Source: Epinephelus fuscoguttatus (Eukaryota > Chordata > Actinopteri > Perciformes > Serranidae). Taken from it: 64,000 nt of DNA. The stretch lies in assembly GCF_011397635.1 (NCBI RefSeq), contig NC_064759.1, forward strand, positions 15,272,428 to 15,336,427, written 5' to 3'. Shown in pieces: positions 34,803-49,800 of this stretch (positions are counted from its first letter, which is position 1; each line of letters starts with the position of its first letter). The notes beneath the pieces are model-generated. The model saw only the letters and a list, made by a program, of their open reading frames with translations. It did no database searches and was not told the origin of the DNA. Both the position numbers and the translations under genes were made by a program.

Positions 34803-37800
34803 ATGTGGAGTGTCTTTCTGTCTCTCTGTCTGTTTTTTCAGCCCAATTCAGCTGAGGAAGGTAAGAACTAAACTTTTACTTGATGTTAAATCCATGCTTG
34901 CATGTGCGCGCGTGTGTTTACGTGAGTATGCAGCGGGATGGAGAGTTTGCACAGCGCTCCCATCAGCGCTCATAATGAGCCCACAAGTGAAGGATGGACA
35001 CTTGGTATGCTTCTGTAATAGCTCTCTAAGAATGTGGCTCTCTGGGAACGCTGGGCACTCTGACAATGTGTGAAAGTGTGGCACATAAGGCCGCAACACT
35101 ACAGGACAGTTTGATTAATTTTCAATTTTTTTAAGGCCCCACCTCCAGCTTGGGACCCCCTGAATAATTACCACCGTCCCCCCCTTCCTCTGCTCGCACG
35201 GCCCTGTTCGTGTTGCGTGTCTGAGTGCATCTGTGCGTATGCATATGCATGCAGATGCTTGTGTGTGCCACTGTGGCAGCACATCAGATAGGACTTTGTT
35301 GGCATGGAGGTGCCAGGTGCATGCCGGGGCCTATCAAGCTCCTGCAACAAAAGAATATGGAAATGAGGCTGGAGACAAATGAATAATAAGTTGCATAACC
35401 CGTTTCTCTTTGACTATGTATTCGGCGACCCCCCGCCAGCCCCCGTGTCACTCATGATCTCACGGATGTGACAGTCAGAGACCCCTGCCCCCCTCTCTGG
35501 TAATGCTATCAGTGCCCCTTGTTACCACCGTCTGCTTAATGAATATGCTCAGCTCTAAACTCTCTGCACTTTGTCTACATACATGGAAGTATTAGACGTC
35601 TTAAAAAGTGCAGGAGTGAGTGAGAGGGTCATTACCAAAGAGAGACTGTCTGGAAAGGCTGATAGTTAACTCCATCTATAAAGTGTTCTGTCAGATCAGA
35701 GTGGGCTGACTTGAGAATTAATTTGATGACTCAAACTGCCTTTGAATGTGTGTGTGTGTGTGTGTATGTGTGTGTGTGTGTGTGCATCAGTACATTTGTG
35801 TGAGTGTGCATTCTTATAGGTGGATCTCCTATACATAGCTTCCTGCCCCTACATCCTGTCCCAAACACTTGAGAGGGTTTCAGCCGTCAGCACGCAAATT
35901 ACTTTCAAAGGATCTGGCTGCACGTCGGAGAGAGCTGCACCTGTTCACGCTCATCTCCCATTGGCTTTAGTTTATTGCGAGGTGTGCGCCAGTAATATTC
36001 TATAACAGAGGTAACTTATATGTCAGCCTCATGCCACAGACTCGAGCTGCGCTGGTAACAGATGGCCTGGACTAAGATGAGACAGAATGATAGAGAGGAA
36101 GAGAGGCTGCACAGTGTTACTGGCCTACTGACTCTGTTTGTGTAATTGAAATAGAGCTCTTCGTAATACAGTATTAACCCAATAGGATGGACGTCCATAT
36201 AAATCCACATAAATTGAAACATCTAGTTATGTCACGAAAGGGAGGATTTGGTGTCTGCCTGCTTTGATTGAAGTACATGATGCATCTGTCTGAACGGACT
36301 GGCTAACTGATGTGTTTATTGTCTGTCTTTTTATTGTCTGTCGACTGCTTTAGAAGTATATGTGTATTCACCACTAACAACCCCTATTATTGTCTGTTTT
36401 CACACCACAAGCCACAAAGACGTGTCATTTCTAGACTTCATTTCTTCCAGTTAAGAGTATAAAAGCTGGTCTTCTGCCTCTTTGCATGCAGCCAAACTAC
36501 AGAGCGTGTGAGTGACAGGGTGTTTGATTTATCACTCTCACTGGCTGCCTGTGCAAGTGTTGATGTGTTCGCCCACATGCATTGTTGATGTGAGGTATTG
36601 ATGTGAAGCCACATGGCTGGCCTCTGAATTGTTGGAGCTGTGTTGAGGATTGCGTGTTTACATTGGATTAACACATCACGCTGAAGGGAAGGGCTGTGCA
36701 GGAGGCGCACCTGATGCCCCTGCAGCTCTTCCCATCATGGATGAGTGGTGATGCTCACTGAGATATGCATATCCAGATATTAACCTAGTATCATTAGTGG
36801 TGCTTATGTCATACCCTGAAAAGGAATCTAATGTGATATTGCCAAAAGGCAACAGGCCGCACAAACTGTGGACTAAAATGTTTACCAGTAACAAAAGTAA
36901 GTTTTGCAGGTGTTGTCCACAGTGGTGCAAAGTAACTGAACACGTCAGTACTGCACTTAATTACAAACTGGGGGTACTACACGTAAAGGAGAACTATGCC
37001 CATTTTCAAAATTCATACACTTTGTTCCTGTGGTATTAAACAGTCCAAAAATATTAGTACACATGAACAACTCCTTCCCAAATCCAAAAACTAGAGTGCT
37101 AAAACTCCAAATTGTGATGTCACAGGGCATTAAGTCTGAAGCTGCTCCACAGGCAATGAACTGGGAAAGATGTTACTGACAACACTGAGAGCCCCCATGT
37201 TCTGAGTGGATTTTCTGTTTCCGAGTTAAGGACACTTCAGTAGACTAAAGCTGATTTTTCCACAAAATGAGGCTCCCATTCACTGTCTACAGAGCAGCTC
37301 CGGACTTAATACCTTATGATCTGGGCCTTCAAAGGGGAGCCAGGACCCTTGAGGCAGTGGTTCCCAACTGCTCCAGCCACAGGGACCAGATTTCTCCTCA
37401 GTCATTACTTCAAGGTCCACATATTTTAATATATTTAGTGTTGCACTTGCCTTTGGCCATGTCATCGAGCTAGTTTGCTGTCTCTGTTCAGTAGCTGCCC
37501 GTTAGTCACTCACTCTACAGCAGGAAACAACACTTCAGAATAAAAGCTCTGTGCTGGAAATTCACTGTACTTCAAAATAAAGTGTATTTTTTACAAACTT
37601 GACATGGTCACAAGTTACTTGAGGCCCATTCAGAATGGACCCATGACCCACCAGTTGGAAACCACTTCCCTGGGGGGTCCTCAAAGTTACTGCAGGGGGG
37701 GCAGCAAATTATTGTTTGATAGCTTTTGTATGATTTTTTTTTCTTGTCAAAAAATAAAATATGTCTGAAATTACACATCAGCATGAATCCAACATATTAA

Positions 37801-40800
37801 GCCACTTTGTGAAAGTGGAGTTTTCTTGCTCACCTACCTAAAAAGAAAACACAGGTCAAGACTGCAGCCCGAGGCTGATATGGCCTTCTGCCTGACAACC
37901 TACATCTGCCTGCTTTAATATGTAATGCAGTTTTGTACTGTATATGTAGTAGGCGGTCCCTGCTCCGTCTCTCTTTCAGCTAAGGGATCCTCCACCTAAA
38001 ATCGTTGAAGACCCCTGCCCTATGACATCACAAGTTTGAGACTTACTTCTCTGGTTTCTAGCTTTGAGAGAGAGTAGCTCATGTTCACAAATATTGATTG
38101 AGCTTTCCTGGGCCATGGAAATACAATACTGGGATTCTTATTTTAGGTGGTGTTTCCCTTTTAAGTACTTCCATTTAACAATACTCTCTACTTGTGCTTC
38201 ACTATATTTTATTTATTTATATTTTATATCTTATTTTAGTGGGGAATACTGTGCAGTTTTTACTCCACTACATAGCTGTATTTACTTGTTCTGCTTAAGA
38301 GTTAATATAGATAACATATAATGAGTTTATGAAATGTAACACATTGTTATAGATTATACCAGTTGCTTCCAATGTTGTGACAGATGGGTGAAAAATGTAT
38401 TCAAGTACTCTTTACACAGTAAAAACTTAAAAAGGAAATAGCTACATTACATCACTTATAACAACACAACAAAAGTAATGCGTTACTCGTTACCTAACTC
38501 CCGTTACTCGACCGAGCAACGTTAAGACACACTTTAAACACACAAAATATTTTGTTTTTTAACAAGTAATGTTAATAGAAAACAATACAGTGTAGTTTAA
38601 CGAGCAGAAGTAAAAAACTGAACAGTATGACTTACTGACTATCCAGCAGTTAGCTAAGCCCTGGTGAATGCACACAGCGCCCGCGGAGTTCCGACCTCAT
38701 CTTCGCGGTTACACACCCTCCATATTTAGGATAAATTGGCGTCAGGGAACCCCTAAAAGTAGTCATACCCGTGGCTGACATTAGCAAGATATCTAAGAAC
38801 ACATGACAAGTGAAAGAGACAACTTCAGAATTACCCAGCGTCGCATTTCTCCTCTTCTTGGTAGAGATTAGCTCCCTCCACACACCTGCCTCTGCGCCAA
38901 GCTAGCACGTCCCGGATCCGTCTATCAACTGAAAAACGTTACAGAGACATCAAACTATCCACCCGGTAAAACAGCGAACAAGCCGATGGTGAGTGAAAGC
39001 AATAGCGTTACTGGGGTAAGTAACAGTAATTTGATTACTGAATTACAAATTTTAATCCCTCACCATAAAAGTAATTACATTACTGTAACCGTTACTAAGT
39101 TACGTAAATGCGCTACACTGGTGGTTCCCCACCCTTTTTGCTTTAGCTTAGCTGTTAACTCCGTAAGCTGATTATGAATGTATTTATTTAATTAATAAAG
39201 TATTTATTAATTAATTATTGTTAAATATCAATATGAGGCCTGTCCCCATTTATTAAACCCAGTTTAAATTCTGTTTAAATAAAATATAAAAAAAAATAAA
39301 CTCTGCTTAATTTTTAATCTGGATTTACTCATTTTAAACCTAGTTTTACGAAACTAGATTAAATTAATCTTTGTTGGTGCAACCCAGCCTTTAAAATTGT
39401 TTAGCTGGTCTTGTCATGTTTTAGATGATCTTCAGCTCTTGTTAGCAGCTCCACTCTCTCTCTGCACCTCTTAGTTAGTGTTATTTAAATACCTATTTTA
39501 GCCTCAAGAGGAAAAATGTAACCAATATTTTTGCAAAACAGCAAAGACTAGAAACAAATCTTAAAAATGATTTGGGAACAAGCAGTCTAAATTACTGTGA
39601 AGTTAAATAAAGCAGTTCGGTCACCAGCCACAGCCCTACGATGCAACTTACATAGCATGCATCACTTTTATAGATACTGCCCCACATATAAAGGCCGATA
39701 CTGAAATTAATATTTGGGAGTTTTAAAAAAAATCCAATAAGGTTGAATCATAATTGCAATTTATAGTAACATAAAGGAATGTGGACATTTTACAACTGAA
39801 AAATCAACCTGTCATTGCTCTCTAGTGGACACACTGTGTAATGTAGAAACTTAACTACCTCAAACCTGATTTGGCTGACATACACCAAACTAATATGTCT
39901 GCTGTAAGCTAAAATTGGCCAAAATATTGTTCTGGCAAATTTTACGTTCTAGCTCTAATAAAGGATTTAATTAAGTTTTAGATAATAATACATCACAGTT
40001 ACCATTTTTCTGCAGCTTGCTTACTTTTTTGTTAACACACTGAGTACATTTTGCTGCCAATGATTATTGACTTACTGATTACACTTATCACTTGGGCGGA
40101 GTATTTTTATATTGTAGTACTGGAAATTAAATTAATTAGCGGCTCTGAATACTTCTTCCACCACTGGTTATTGGTGCAGAAAAGGACAACAGCAGTGTGT
40201 ATAACCTCTCAGCCATGTGGACATTATCACTTTAAGGTCGTCTGGGCCATCTTTCCTGCCGTCACTTGTGTCTAGCTTTAACTGGGTATTAATTAGGCAG
40301 ATTACTATCCTTGATCCTGGGTGTAGTAAGCCGCCTTTTCAGGACATGATAAATTAGAGAAAGTGTGATAAGAAAATAAATGGCATGCTTGTCACAGTGG
40401 GAGTGCAGCAGGACGGATGCCACTAACAGCCCTGAAAAGCTTCCTGTCCTTGTCTCTCCCGCCTGCATGTGCACCGAGCTGCAGAAAGAGAGAAATCACA
40501 TGCTGGTGTGAAGTGGAGGAAGCAGCATCCCCATCGTTGACACTGCAACACTACACTGTGACCAGGCGTTATTTTTAGCAGTGTTTTTGCTCGTAATTTT
40601 TAAAAGACACATAATTTTCCGCGGCTGTCGAGGGCTCTGTAATTCCTCAATTCAATCACATGATCTGCAGTTTGTGATATGAGAGGCCTCAGGCGGCTGC
40701 AAGCCAAGACTCTCTGCTTTGAGTGAATCATGGCAGATAGTGTCACAGATAATGCGTCTGTGTGGACAGGCATGGAGTTGGAGCCAAAATGTAATTGAAA

Positions 40801-43800
40801 GATGAGCACGTGGTGTGGACCGCTGTGACAGAGGAATGTAGTTTGGCGTTTTGAATTTCACATTAAAGCTGCACTTGGCAGTTTGTGTGTTGGCATCGAC
40901 TGAACAGCGTGACAGCAAAGTTTGATTGTTGAAGGCTCTGCTATTCACAAATGACACAATGAGATTACAGTAAACTGATCTCCTCTCAGATTTACATTCC
41001 TTCTTCTGCGTGCCTGATGAGGGCGGAGATGGTGGTGAAAATATGTTTGTAGCAGGTTCTGTCTCTGATAAAGTCTAGATTTCTTCTGATAAAAAAAAAA
41101 ATCATTGCTGTTAAAAAGCAACTTTTGTATTGTGCTCTTTGGTTGCGGTTCAGTATTTCCGCTCTGCACACATTATTCTCCTCCAGTGAACATTTGAATA
41201 GGGGGAGGGACACACTTCTCTGCTGAAGCACTATTGAGGAGTATTTTTCCATGCTTTTTATTGGGTCTCGTTAAAGTTTGCTTCTTTCTTGACAAATCCA
41301 AGCTCTGCTAGGCCTTAAATACGCAGCCAAAGTGTGTTGAAGCTGTTTCGATCAAGTGTCCTCTGATCAAAGAAGAGGAGAGTGATGTCTGGTAATATGC
41401 CGGAGCAGGTTAAAAGAATGGCTGAGTTAAGCCTGGCTCACACTAAAAGATTTAGCAGATCTTAACCAATGTTGAAAATGTGAGAGACCCCACACATAAC
41501 GGCATGTAATAATAAACTGAACAGTTCTGTTCCTGTAGTGTGTGGAGAGCAACAATTTGCCCAGTAGAGCACCACAGTCCATTCACCAATAACCAGAGTC
41601 CCACCTCAAAGCCCGAAATCTCGTATAAACAAACATCACAGGCAGGATAAACTAGCTGTTACTTTTTGCACTTCTTATTGCCGAAAATTAACAAAGAGAA
41701 AATGATAAAAGTATGGATGAAGTGAAGGAGGCAGTGTGAATTTGGATTGTACATGTCACAACTCAAGCTAGAGGTGAGTTGAATCCCGTTTGATATTGCA
41801 TTTAAACCCTCCTGAACCCATGGGACGGCCAGTGATCCTCTGTGTATTTACAGACCATAAATATTGAACATGTTGAATATTTGCGATTTGAAATCGGTGT
41901 GGCCAAGATGGAATTCTGAGCAGAGTGGGGGGATGCAAAAAGACTCTTTAAATGTGGCGCACACCACAGGAAAATCTGGCAAGATGATCTTTAAAAGCGT
42001 CAAAAAAATCCAGGCGTCGCTGACAATCATTGGGAGCAGGGAATGCAGCCAAAAAGCAGCCTGATTCTTGTGTACGCCTCGACGTTAGATGAGAAGATTG
42101 ATGCCACTCTCGTGTCTTTGTGGTAAATATGAAACCACAGCTTTGCTTAACATAAGAGGAGGAAATAGCTGGCTTGGCTCTGTAACAAAATCTGCCTAGC
42201 AGCACCTTTAAAGCTACTAATTAACATGTTGTGTCTCATTCGCTTAATCAAGAAATACTCAGGCACATAACAACCCATGAAACAATGAATGGTCATTTTT
42301 ACATTGCTGTTTTTGTACAAATTAAATCAGGGCAGGTCCTTAAATAGTATTAAAATGTCTTACATTCGATTGTATAATTATTAGGCCTTAAAAGTCATTA
42401 AATAGTCTTAAATTTGTTAATTGTCTCAAATATTGTATCTATATTTTTTCATTCATCTTTTATTTCTATTTGTTAAAATGAGTCAAGCTCCTCTACGTCC
42501 ACATTTCTGATGATCTTTAAACCTACCACTGAACCTAATACTGTCTTTTTACCTTAAATTTGCACTTACCTGTTGGCAAAATGTAGATTAACCTAACTCA
42601 CTTTAATAACCATATATCATAAAATGTACCCTTTGAACAGGACCGCATTATCTCTATACTTACTTGCAATGATAAGACAAAAAGTATATTCCAGTCTTAA
42701 ATTAGGTTTAAAATTACTTTGAAGGGTCTTAAAAAGCATTAAATTTAAGTGTCTGACACCCTGGATAAAACAAATAATTTATAGCACGTTCCTTGGTGAT
42801 CTTTAGAGATGCTGGTAAGCTGATTTTGTTACTTTTGCAGTGCTAGGCTAGCTGTTTCCCCCTGTTTCCAGTCTTTATGCTAAGCTAAGCTACCAGCTGC
42901 TGGCAGTAGCTTCCTATTTAACCAACAGACATAGTGATGGTGGTTGTGGTGGTATTGATGTTCTCATCTAGGCGCCAGGAACCCCTTTAGAACTGTTTCC
43001 CAGACGACGGAATGGCTGCGTTCGAGTTTTAACTTCTCTCTCAAGCCCTCTCGTAACCATTTCTTTTGCTTTTTATGTGTACAGACAAATGCAACACCAT
43101 CAAGGAGAGACTGTTTTGAAATATGTGTTATATGTGTTAGGTTTAAACAATGTTGCACCTCCCATCTCTCTGTGGTGACCAACTTTTCACTCTGCCTTCG
43201 AGGGTAGCCCTTTAAAACGAGGTCAGACAACATGTCACGAGCTAGTTCCTTCCTAGTATAACCCTGGCCCTGACCAATGGCAAGAGAGCAAATGGGCTAT
43301 GTCCTGAAATGTTGAAGTATCCCTTTAAGATGTAGCTCCACAGAACCGTCCCCCCATATGGTCTCACTTTTGCACATTTTACGTCTTGTAATCAAGGAGT
43401 CAGCTTTGTTGAAATGTCCTCCTACTGTACCTGTGCCTGTTGCTGCCTGCTCACAGACTCATTTCAGACGTCGCTCTGTCATCTAACCTGGCTTAAGTGC
43501 TGTTTGTTGCAGCTGCACTTTCATTCAGCTTAACCGCTAGAGAATTTTTGATAACTCCCTTTGACATGTGCATGCTTATTTCTGGAATCGCGTTAATCCC
43601 CCTCTTTCCTCACTCCTCCACCCTCCACCCTCCCGCTCCCTCGCTGTCTTGGCGTATCACTCTCTCGCTGTGGTTGTTTGTAATGATGGTTTGGTGTAAG
43701 GCCTTGTCCTTGACTGACTGTCTGTGGGTGGGAGCATCTGGAGCGTATAAAGAATGGGTGGAGACGGGTGGATGAGTGGACAACAGACAAAACACGACCT

Positions 43801-46800
43801 GACCGCTGCTTAGAGCGCTCGCAGGCACTGTGGGAATTTTTGGTGAAAATGTTTGTGTGCATATGTGTGTGTGTTCCTGTAACTTACTGTTACCTGTGAG
43901 CACAGCTGACCCCGTGTGTGCTCTTCGCAGGTGCATTTACTTTGGTGTTACAGCATAGTACACACTCACACCTCTCTAGCCCACGTTAATATTAACACCC
44001 AAATTCTTTGCTAGGTGTCAGGGGGGCTTTATTGCCCGGAAAGTGTGTGGTAAAGTAGCATACATCCATCGTCAAAGAGGCGTGACATGAGCAACAGCAC
44101 TACACTTAGCGCTCAAGAGTGTCTGTGCATGCATGCATGGCCACACAGAGTGTTGGGCAAGGGGAATGGATGGAGAGAGGGTCACTCAGCTGAAGTGAAC
44201 ACTCCAGTAGCAGAGGGGACAGTCATGAACTAATGCAGGTCACCTCTGCACAATAGAAAAGAGCATTTACACCCACGCCACATGCAGAAAAAGAGGGGGG
44301 GAGCATGAAAGACGCACATTCATATGCACAAACACAATCCTATCATCCTCTTCTCATTCCTGCCTCATAATCCTGCCTTTCTCATTCTATTGTCTACTCT
44401 TTTTCTCTCTTTGAGTATTAAAGCATTTCCCAAACAAACAGCAGATCTGGCATCAATAATGGAGCAGAGCGTATCTCCTTATTTAACGTACACAGATGCC
44501 TACCCTGCTGTCACTTTTTAGATGAATAATACACACATGCAGAGAGTGGGAGGGGGAGGAAAGGGACAAGGGACAAGATGGAGGTAGAAAAGAGGGGAAA
44601 GGTACGCAGCAGAGTGAGTGAAAGACCAGAGTGGGGCAGGAAGACGTGAGAGACGGCGTGCATTAACACAGCACTCAGGTCCAGATTGCAGACTCAGCAC
44701 TTCCCCGAACTGTCAGGGACAAACTTTGAGTGTCTCAGCCCTCAGATGGACCAATAACAGAGATGCTGTAGCGCAGTGGTTGTCTGAGAGTTAAATAAAG
44801 GGGCTTTTACTGCCAAGTGGACCTGCCAAGCAAATGTCCCTCTCTTTTGTTCAACTTTGTCTCACACACACACACACGTACACGCGCACACACACACACA
44901 CACTCACGATGCCTCAGCTCTGGCTAATCCTTGAAAGGTGTGTGTAACACGCCACTCAACGCTTATCCTAGGATGTCGAGGTGAATTATTCAGCATGCTA
45001 ATGTCACGCGATGAGACACGCATGACGCTCTTTGAACATTCCTCCATGTAATCCTCATGTACAGGTTTGTCGCGGAAAGAACGGAGGCATCGTGAGGACC
45101 CGGTGTCCCCAAGGCCTCACGACAAGAAACTAAATAGTAGAGGCATAAATATTAATGTCAAAATAGTTTGCTGTATATTATTTATGCATGACTCTGCCCC
45201 AAAGCAGAGGGTTAATTGAATTTGGTGTGACACGTTTGGAGCATTTGTGTGTGTGTGTGTGTGGGTGGGTCGGTGTGTGTGTGTGTTCTTATCTGATATA
45301 AATAGGGTGGTGCTCAATGAGGTCAAAATGCATGATATATGAGTGCGTGCATTCCACGCATGGCATCTTTGTACATATGAAGATCATTTATTATTTTGAC
45401 AAATGAAGGATGAGTCATGACAAGAGACAAGAGAGCTTGGAAAGCAAATCAATAGGCTGTTTTTCATGTCATCACACAAACTGACAGGTGTTTCTATTAT
45501 TTTGTCCACCCCGTTTATATAAATGAAGCTAGGCTAAATGACAGAAACACCTCTCTGTATAGTGCAATGAAGTTCACCATTAACCACAACCTCCAAAATG
45601 ACCATAAAGGTGAATCAACACCTCTCTAACATCATAACCTCCGTGAGGGGAGGATTTAATGTAGGACTGTTGTGTTAGACTGCAGTTCAATCAGGAGAAA
45701 TTGCTTTATAGTAAAAGAATATTTATTTAGACCCCATAGAGATGGTATGATTGAAGGAGGGTGATGGATCCATAGTTGAACCCCCCTGTGGTCTAGACGC
45801 TGGTGGTGGTAGAGTTGGTGAAAATGAGATGAGAAGATGGAGAAGTGCTGATGATCTGTGTGAGTAGAGGACTGCGCCTTTGTTGAGCTCATCCTGGACT
45901 CTGAATATGATGGCTGGAGGTGAACGGGGTGGAGGAGGGCGTGATGATTCAGCCTAAAATGATGGCTGACAGCAGCAGAGGAGAGAGCAGGTTTAAAATT
46001 TTGCAGTGGCATCCTGACTGGCTGATAGAACTCATCGCGAAGTTTGATTGGATAACTAGAAGAGTGAACACCCAAAGTCAGCTGATTAGAGGAAGCAGTG
46101 GGAGTCGGAGTGAGAGAATTGTGAATGGATGAGCACAAAGAAAGTCTTCCTGATTGAACTTACACTGAGCCTCATTAGTTTTAGCAAGGTGTACCTAAAA
46201 AACTGGCAGCTGTGTGTAATATTCTGTCACCAACATGTTCTCATACTGAAACAGCAGAATAGATTGTTTGCCAATGACTCCCAAAACGACATACAGTATA
46301 CAATCGTTGGAGAGTACGTCCAATGGTAGCAGTTTTGAATGCATGGCTAACATCAAATGGTCGCAGTTAGGCACCAAACTACCTTGTACAGTTTAGAAAA
46401 AAATAAAGATCATGGTTTGGGTTATAAATAAGTACATTTGTTACGCAACTTAAGTAATGAATACGTGACGTTCAGTCCATTCTCATTGCCAGGACATCAA
46501 ATATCGACACTTTTTCCACACCCCTCATCGTGTGATATTGACGCTAAAGGCAGCCTTTGGTGTCTTCGTGAGACGCTCCCGGCTTTCAGCTAACTCCAGT
46601 GAGCCACAGTGATACTTGACGCTGAGAACAACTGATGTAATAGGAGAAAGGAGAACGTCCGTATGGGGTGGGAGAGAAGGAGAGATGGATGGGTAAAACA
46701 AAACCAGACTTTCATTCAGGAGGTCACAGCTCCTGTCCCGTGTGGAACCAAAAGTCAATGTTGTTTCATGGTGATGTTAAGTGACCTATGTACATACCTC

Positions 46801-49800
46801 CGGGGTGGAACCGAAAATCAATGTTGTTTTAATATAACGTTCCATCACTGAAGCACAGCTGTCATGGACTAATGTCACTTTTTGCTAGTTGCCTAAAACT
46901 AACCAAGTCAAGTGTTACAGTGTGTTACAATGCGTTTCAGCTGTGCATCACTAAGGGCACGGTAAAGGGCTTTCTGTGCAATGCTATGAGTTGCCGTGGA
47001 GCATCACAGAGCACTGTATTTAACGATCTGGGATTGAGAACAGGTTGTGACGACAGTTAAGTACCTTACATAAGTTAACCTACATATCTAAAGTCAGCGC
47101 TGACCTTTGGTTTCACAGGGTACACAAACAGTGGTTTCCTGGTGACAGTCACAACATATACGGCCATTTTCTGTCTGTGCAGATGCATTATCCAGCAGCA
47201 GAAAAAGGTGTGCGACAAATGGAAATCACCATTTTTCTGAAAGCCTTTAAACATCCTGGCTTGGTGGATTTAGTTTTCTTGCTGCTGCAGATTTTATCCT
47301 GATGGGCTCTGCCGTTCCAGTCGCCAAGCTGTCCAGACATACGTTGCACTAAAAACTATTTATTTTGATGCCTGTGGCTGCATATAATCCTGAGCTGTCA
47401 CAGTCCATTTGTATTCTTTTCTTGATACAATTCATATCACTCCAGAAATCCTGGAGGACTTCCATGGAAAATGTGTGAATTTAGTAAGATTGACATAAAG
47501 ACAGGCTAGTGGGTGAAAACAGATAGACAGACTGGAGGGGAGGGGGTCTTGTTAAAGGAAAGAAAAAAGAGGAGGGAAATGGATTGGAGGACAGATTTGC
47601 GGGGTCTCCATCTGTGAGTATAATCCTGAAAAAAAAAATCTGTTTACAGCACAGTCAGAGAAAAGAGAGGTGGGGGTGAATTTATGTCATGAGCCACGAA
47701 TGATATCAGTTTCTTGCTATTTGTTTGGTTTATTAAGAAGGATTCAGTGCGTGTGTACGAGCCTGTACACCTGAGAAATAAAACACTGAGCTATCTCAGT
47801 GAGTCACTCATGTTTTGATGAGACAGGATACCTTTTCAAATCCTGTCCTGTGTGTGTGATGATTATGTAGATAATAAATTTCTGTCACTCTTTGTCTGGC
47901 TGTCGGAGCGAGGGGAAAAAAAGGAGAGCCTCCTTTTCTCTGGTGAATGATTGTGTGACGCGAAATGGAAACGAAAGCATAAAAATTGTATGACAACAAT
48001 GAGGAGAATTATTTATTTGTAAACAGAGGCGGATGGCTGCTTCCTTCCACAGTGCTGTGTGTGTGTGTCAACAGCTCTGTGGGTGATTAGTGCTGTGCTT
48101 GATGAAATCAGGCACTGTGTGTGTTTTTCAGCGTTAGCTCCATCTGTGCGAGCATCCAAACCTGAAGTCTGATGTTTTTGCCACCTCTGTGTGCACGCGA
48201 AACTTTGGCCAGCGTTCAATCGGCGGCTCCTCAACAGAACCGAGCGCAGACTGTGCCAGACTGAAGGAACGGCAGCCGCCACGGTTTTGGAATACTAATG
48301 GAAAATTCAAGGGCTTCAGTTTTGTGTGGGAAGCTGCCATGTGTCAGCACGCAGCACTCAGCATTAAACTCACTTTGTGTGTGTATGTGTGTGATTTCCT
48401 TGCCAGCTTGCTTTTTAAAGCACTTAAACCTAAAAGCAAATTATGGGAAAATACACTCCAGCATAAAAAGTCTATTCTCGTGCTTTTCACTCTAGATCAC
48501 TGGAAATGAGCAAATGTCTGTTAAAACATGAAACAAAAGGGAAAACCAACACTGGGCATATCAGCCGCCATGAAACGATGGAGGTTTCCTTTGGGCCAAA
48601 CTAAACGAAGCATCAGCTTGCCATGTTTCAACAAAATGTGACAGTAACTGTTATGGCCTTTTAAAGACGGAAAATTTGACCTTTAATCACGGTGCCCCAT
48701 CAGGTCAATCAGTTTAATTTTTTAAACACCAGAACACTGTGCCAAAATGCATCATCACTCAGAATCAGTTATTAGGTTTGACAGATGCACACAGCGAGAG
48801 CACTCCCCGCTTTTAATGCGTGGGGAGAAAATGTACCTGGACCAGTTCCACCGCCACTAGATCAGCTTTATACTATTATGCTTCTTCATATTTTGTGTGA
48901 ATATAAAATATTATAATGAAGGATGTTCATATTAAAAGTGGCCAAATTTTCAATTTCCAACATTTGGTTCCACTCTGGCTTCAATATGATGTCATAGAGT
49001 GCCGGATTCCTTTATATGGTCATCTGCTCCATCCACACTACTGCAAGTGTTTATAGTACATAGCCTACACTGCTAATTGAAGCTACATGCTAACGTCAGG
49101 AAAACATGTAATCTTGGTTGCCGATGTTGTAAATTTCTCCCCCATTTCAGATCAGATTCCAGCTGGTGCATGTCTGGTTGTCTATAGAGGATGTGAAGTT
49201 GATGTCACACCATGCTAAATGTTTCAAACAGGGGGGCTATGTTACCTGTGCCTGCTATAGATGGTCAAGCAACTGTATTTGGATGAACTAATCACAATAA
49301 ACAACACAGATCCATGTGACTTGGCAGCCCAGGACTGGATTGCAGACCCTGATGCATTGCCTCCACTCGAGCCCATCTCACTCCGAAATTGTCAAAATCC
49401 GGTGCTTGAGCATTGACTTGCCGAGTCAGAAACCAACAAAAAAGGCGTCCTTTAATGTCAGCATGATATGCAGCCACGCAGCAGGACAAGGACAAAAGTT
49501 AAGGCAGGGAAAGTCCGACTGGGGCAGGCAGGAGGGGTGGTGGATGGGTCCAACAAACATGACTTTCACCCGAGAGAGCAGTATTTGCTTCCCGTAAGAT
49601 TGTAAAGCCAAACCCTGTTCTTTTCTCCTAAACCAAACCACATGTTTTTGTCGCCTAAGCTCAACTGTGTTTGTTGTTGTGTACTTGAAAAGAAGACAAT
49701 GCATCTAACAGGCAGAACCTGACACAGTGTCCCAGAACGTCGACAACCAGTGCATCCAGGGTACTTTGCACGTTGTATGTGGGCGTGGAAAGTCCATGAT

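Noticed and set aside
40000-41300. Extra gene in ephb6 intron 1
   Set aside because: Several short overlapping frames on the minus strand, none longer than about 100 codons or resembling a known protein, and no promoter or polyadenylation arrangement.
45656-46138. 160-codon open frame, minus strand, in ephb6 intron 1
   Set aside because: The His/Ser/Pro-rich translation resembles no family, shows no splice context and ends in repeat-like DNA.
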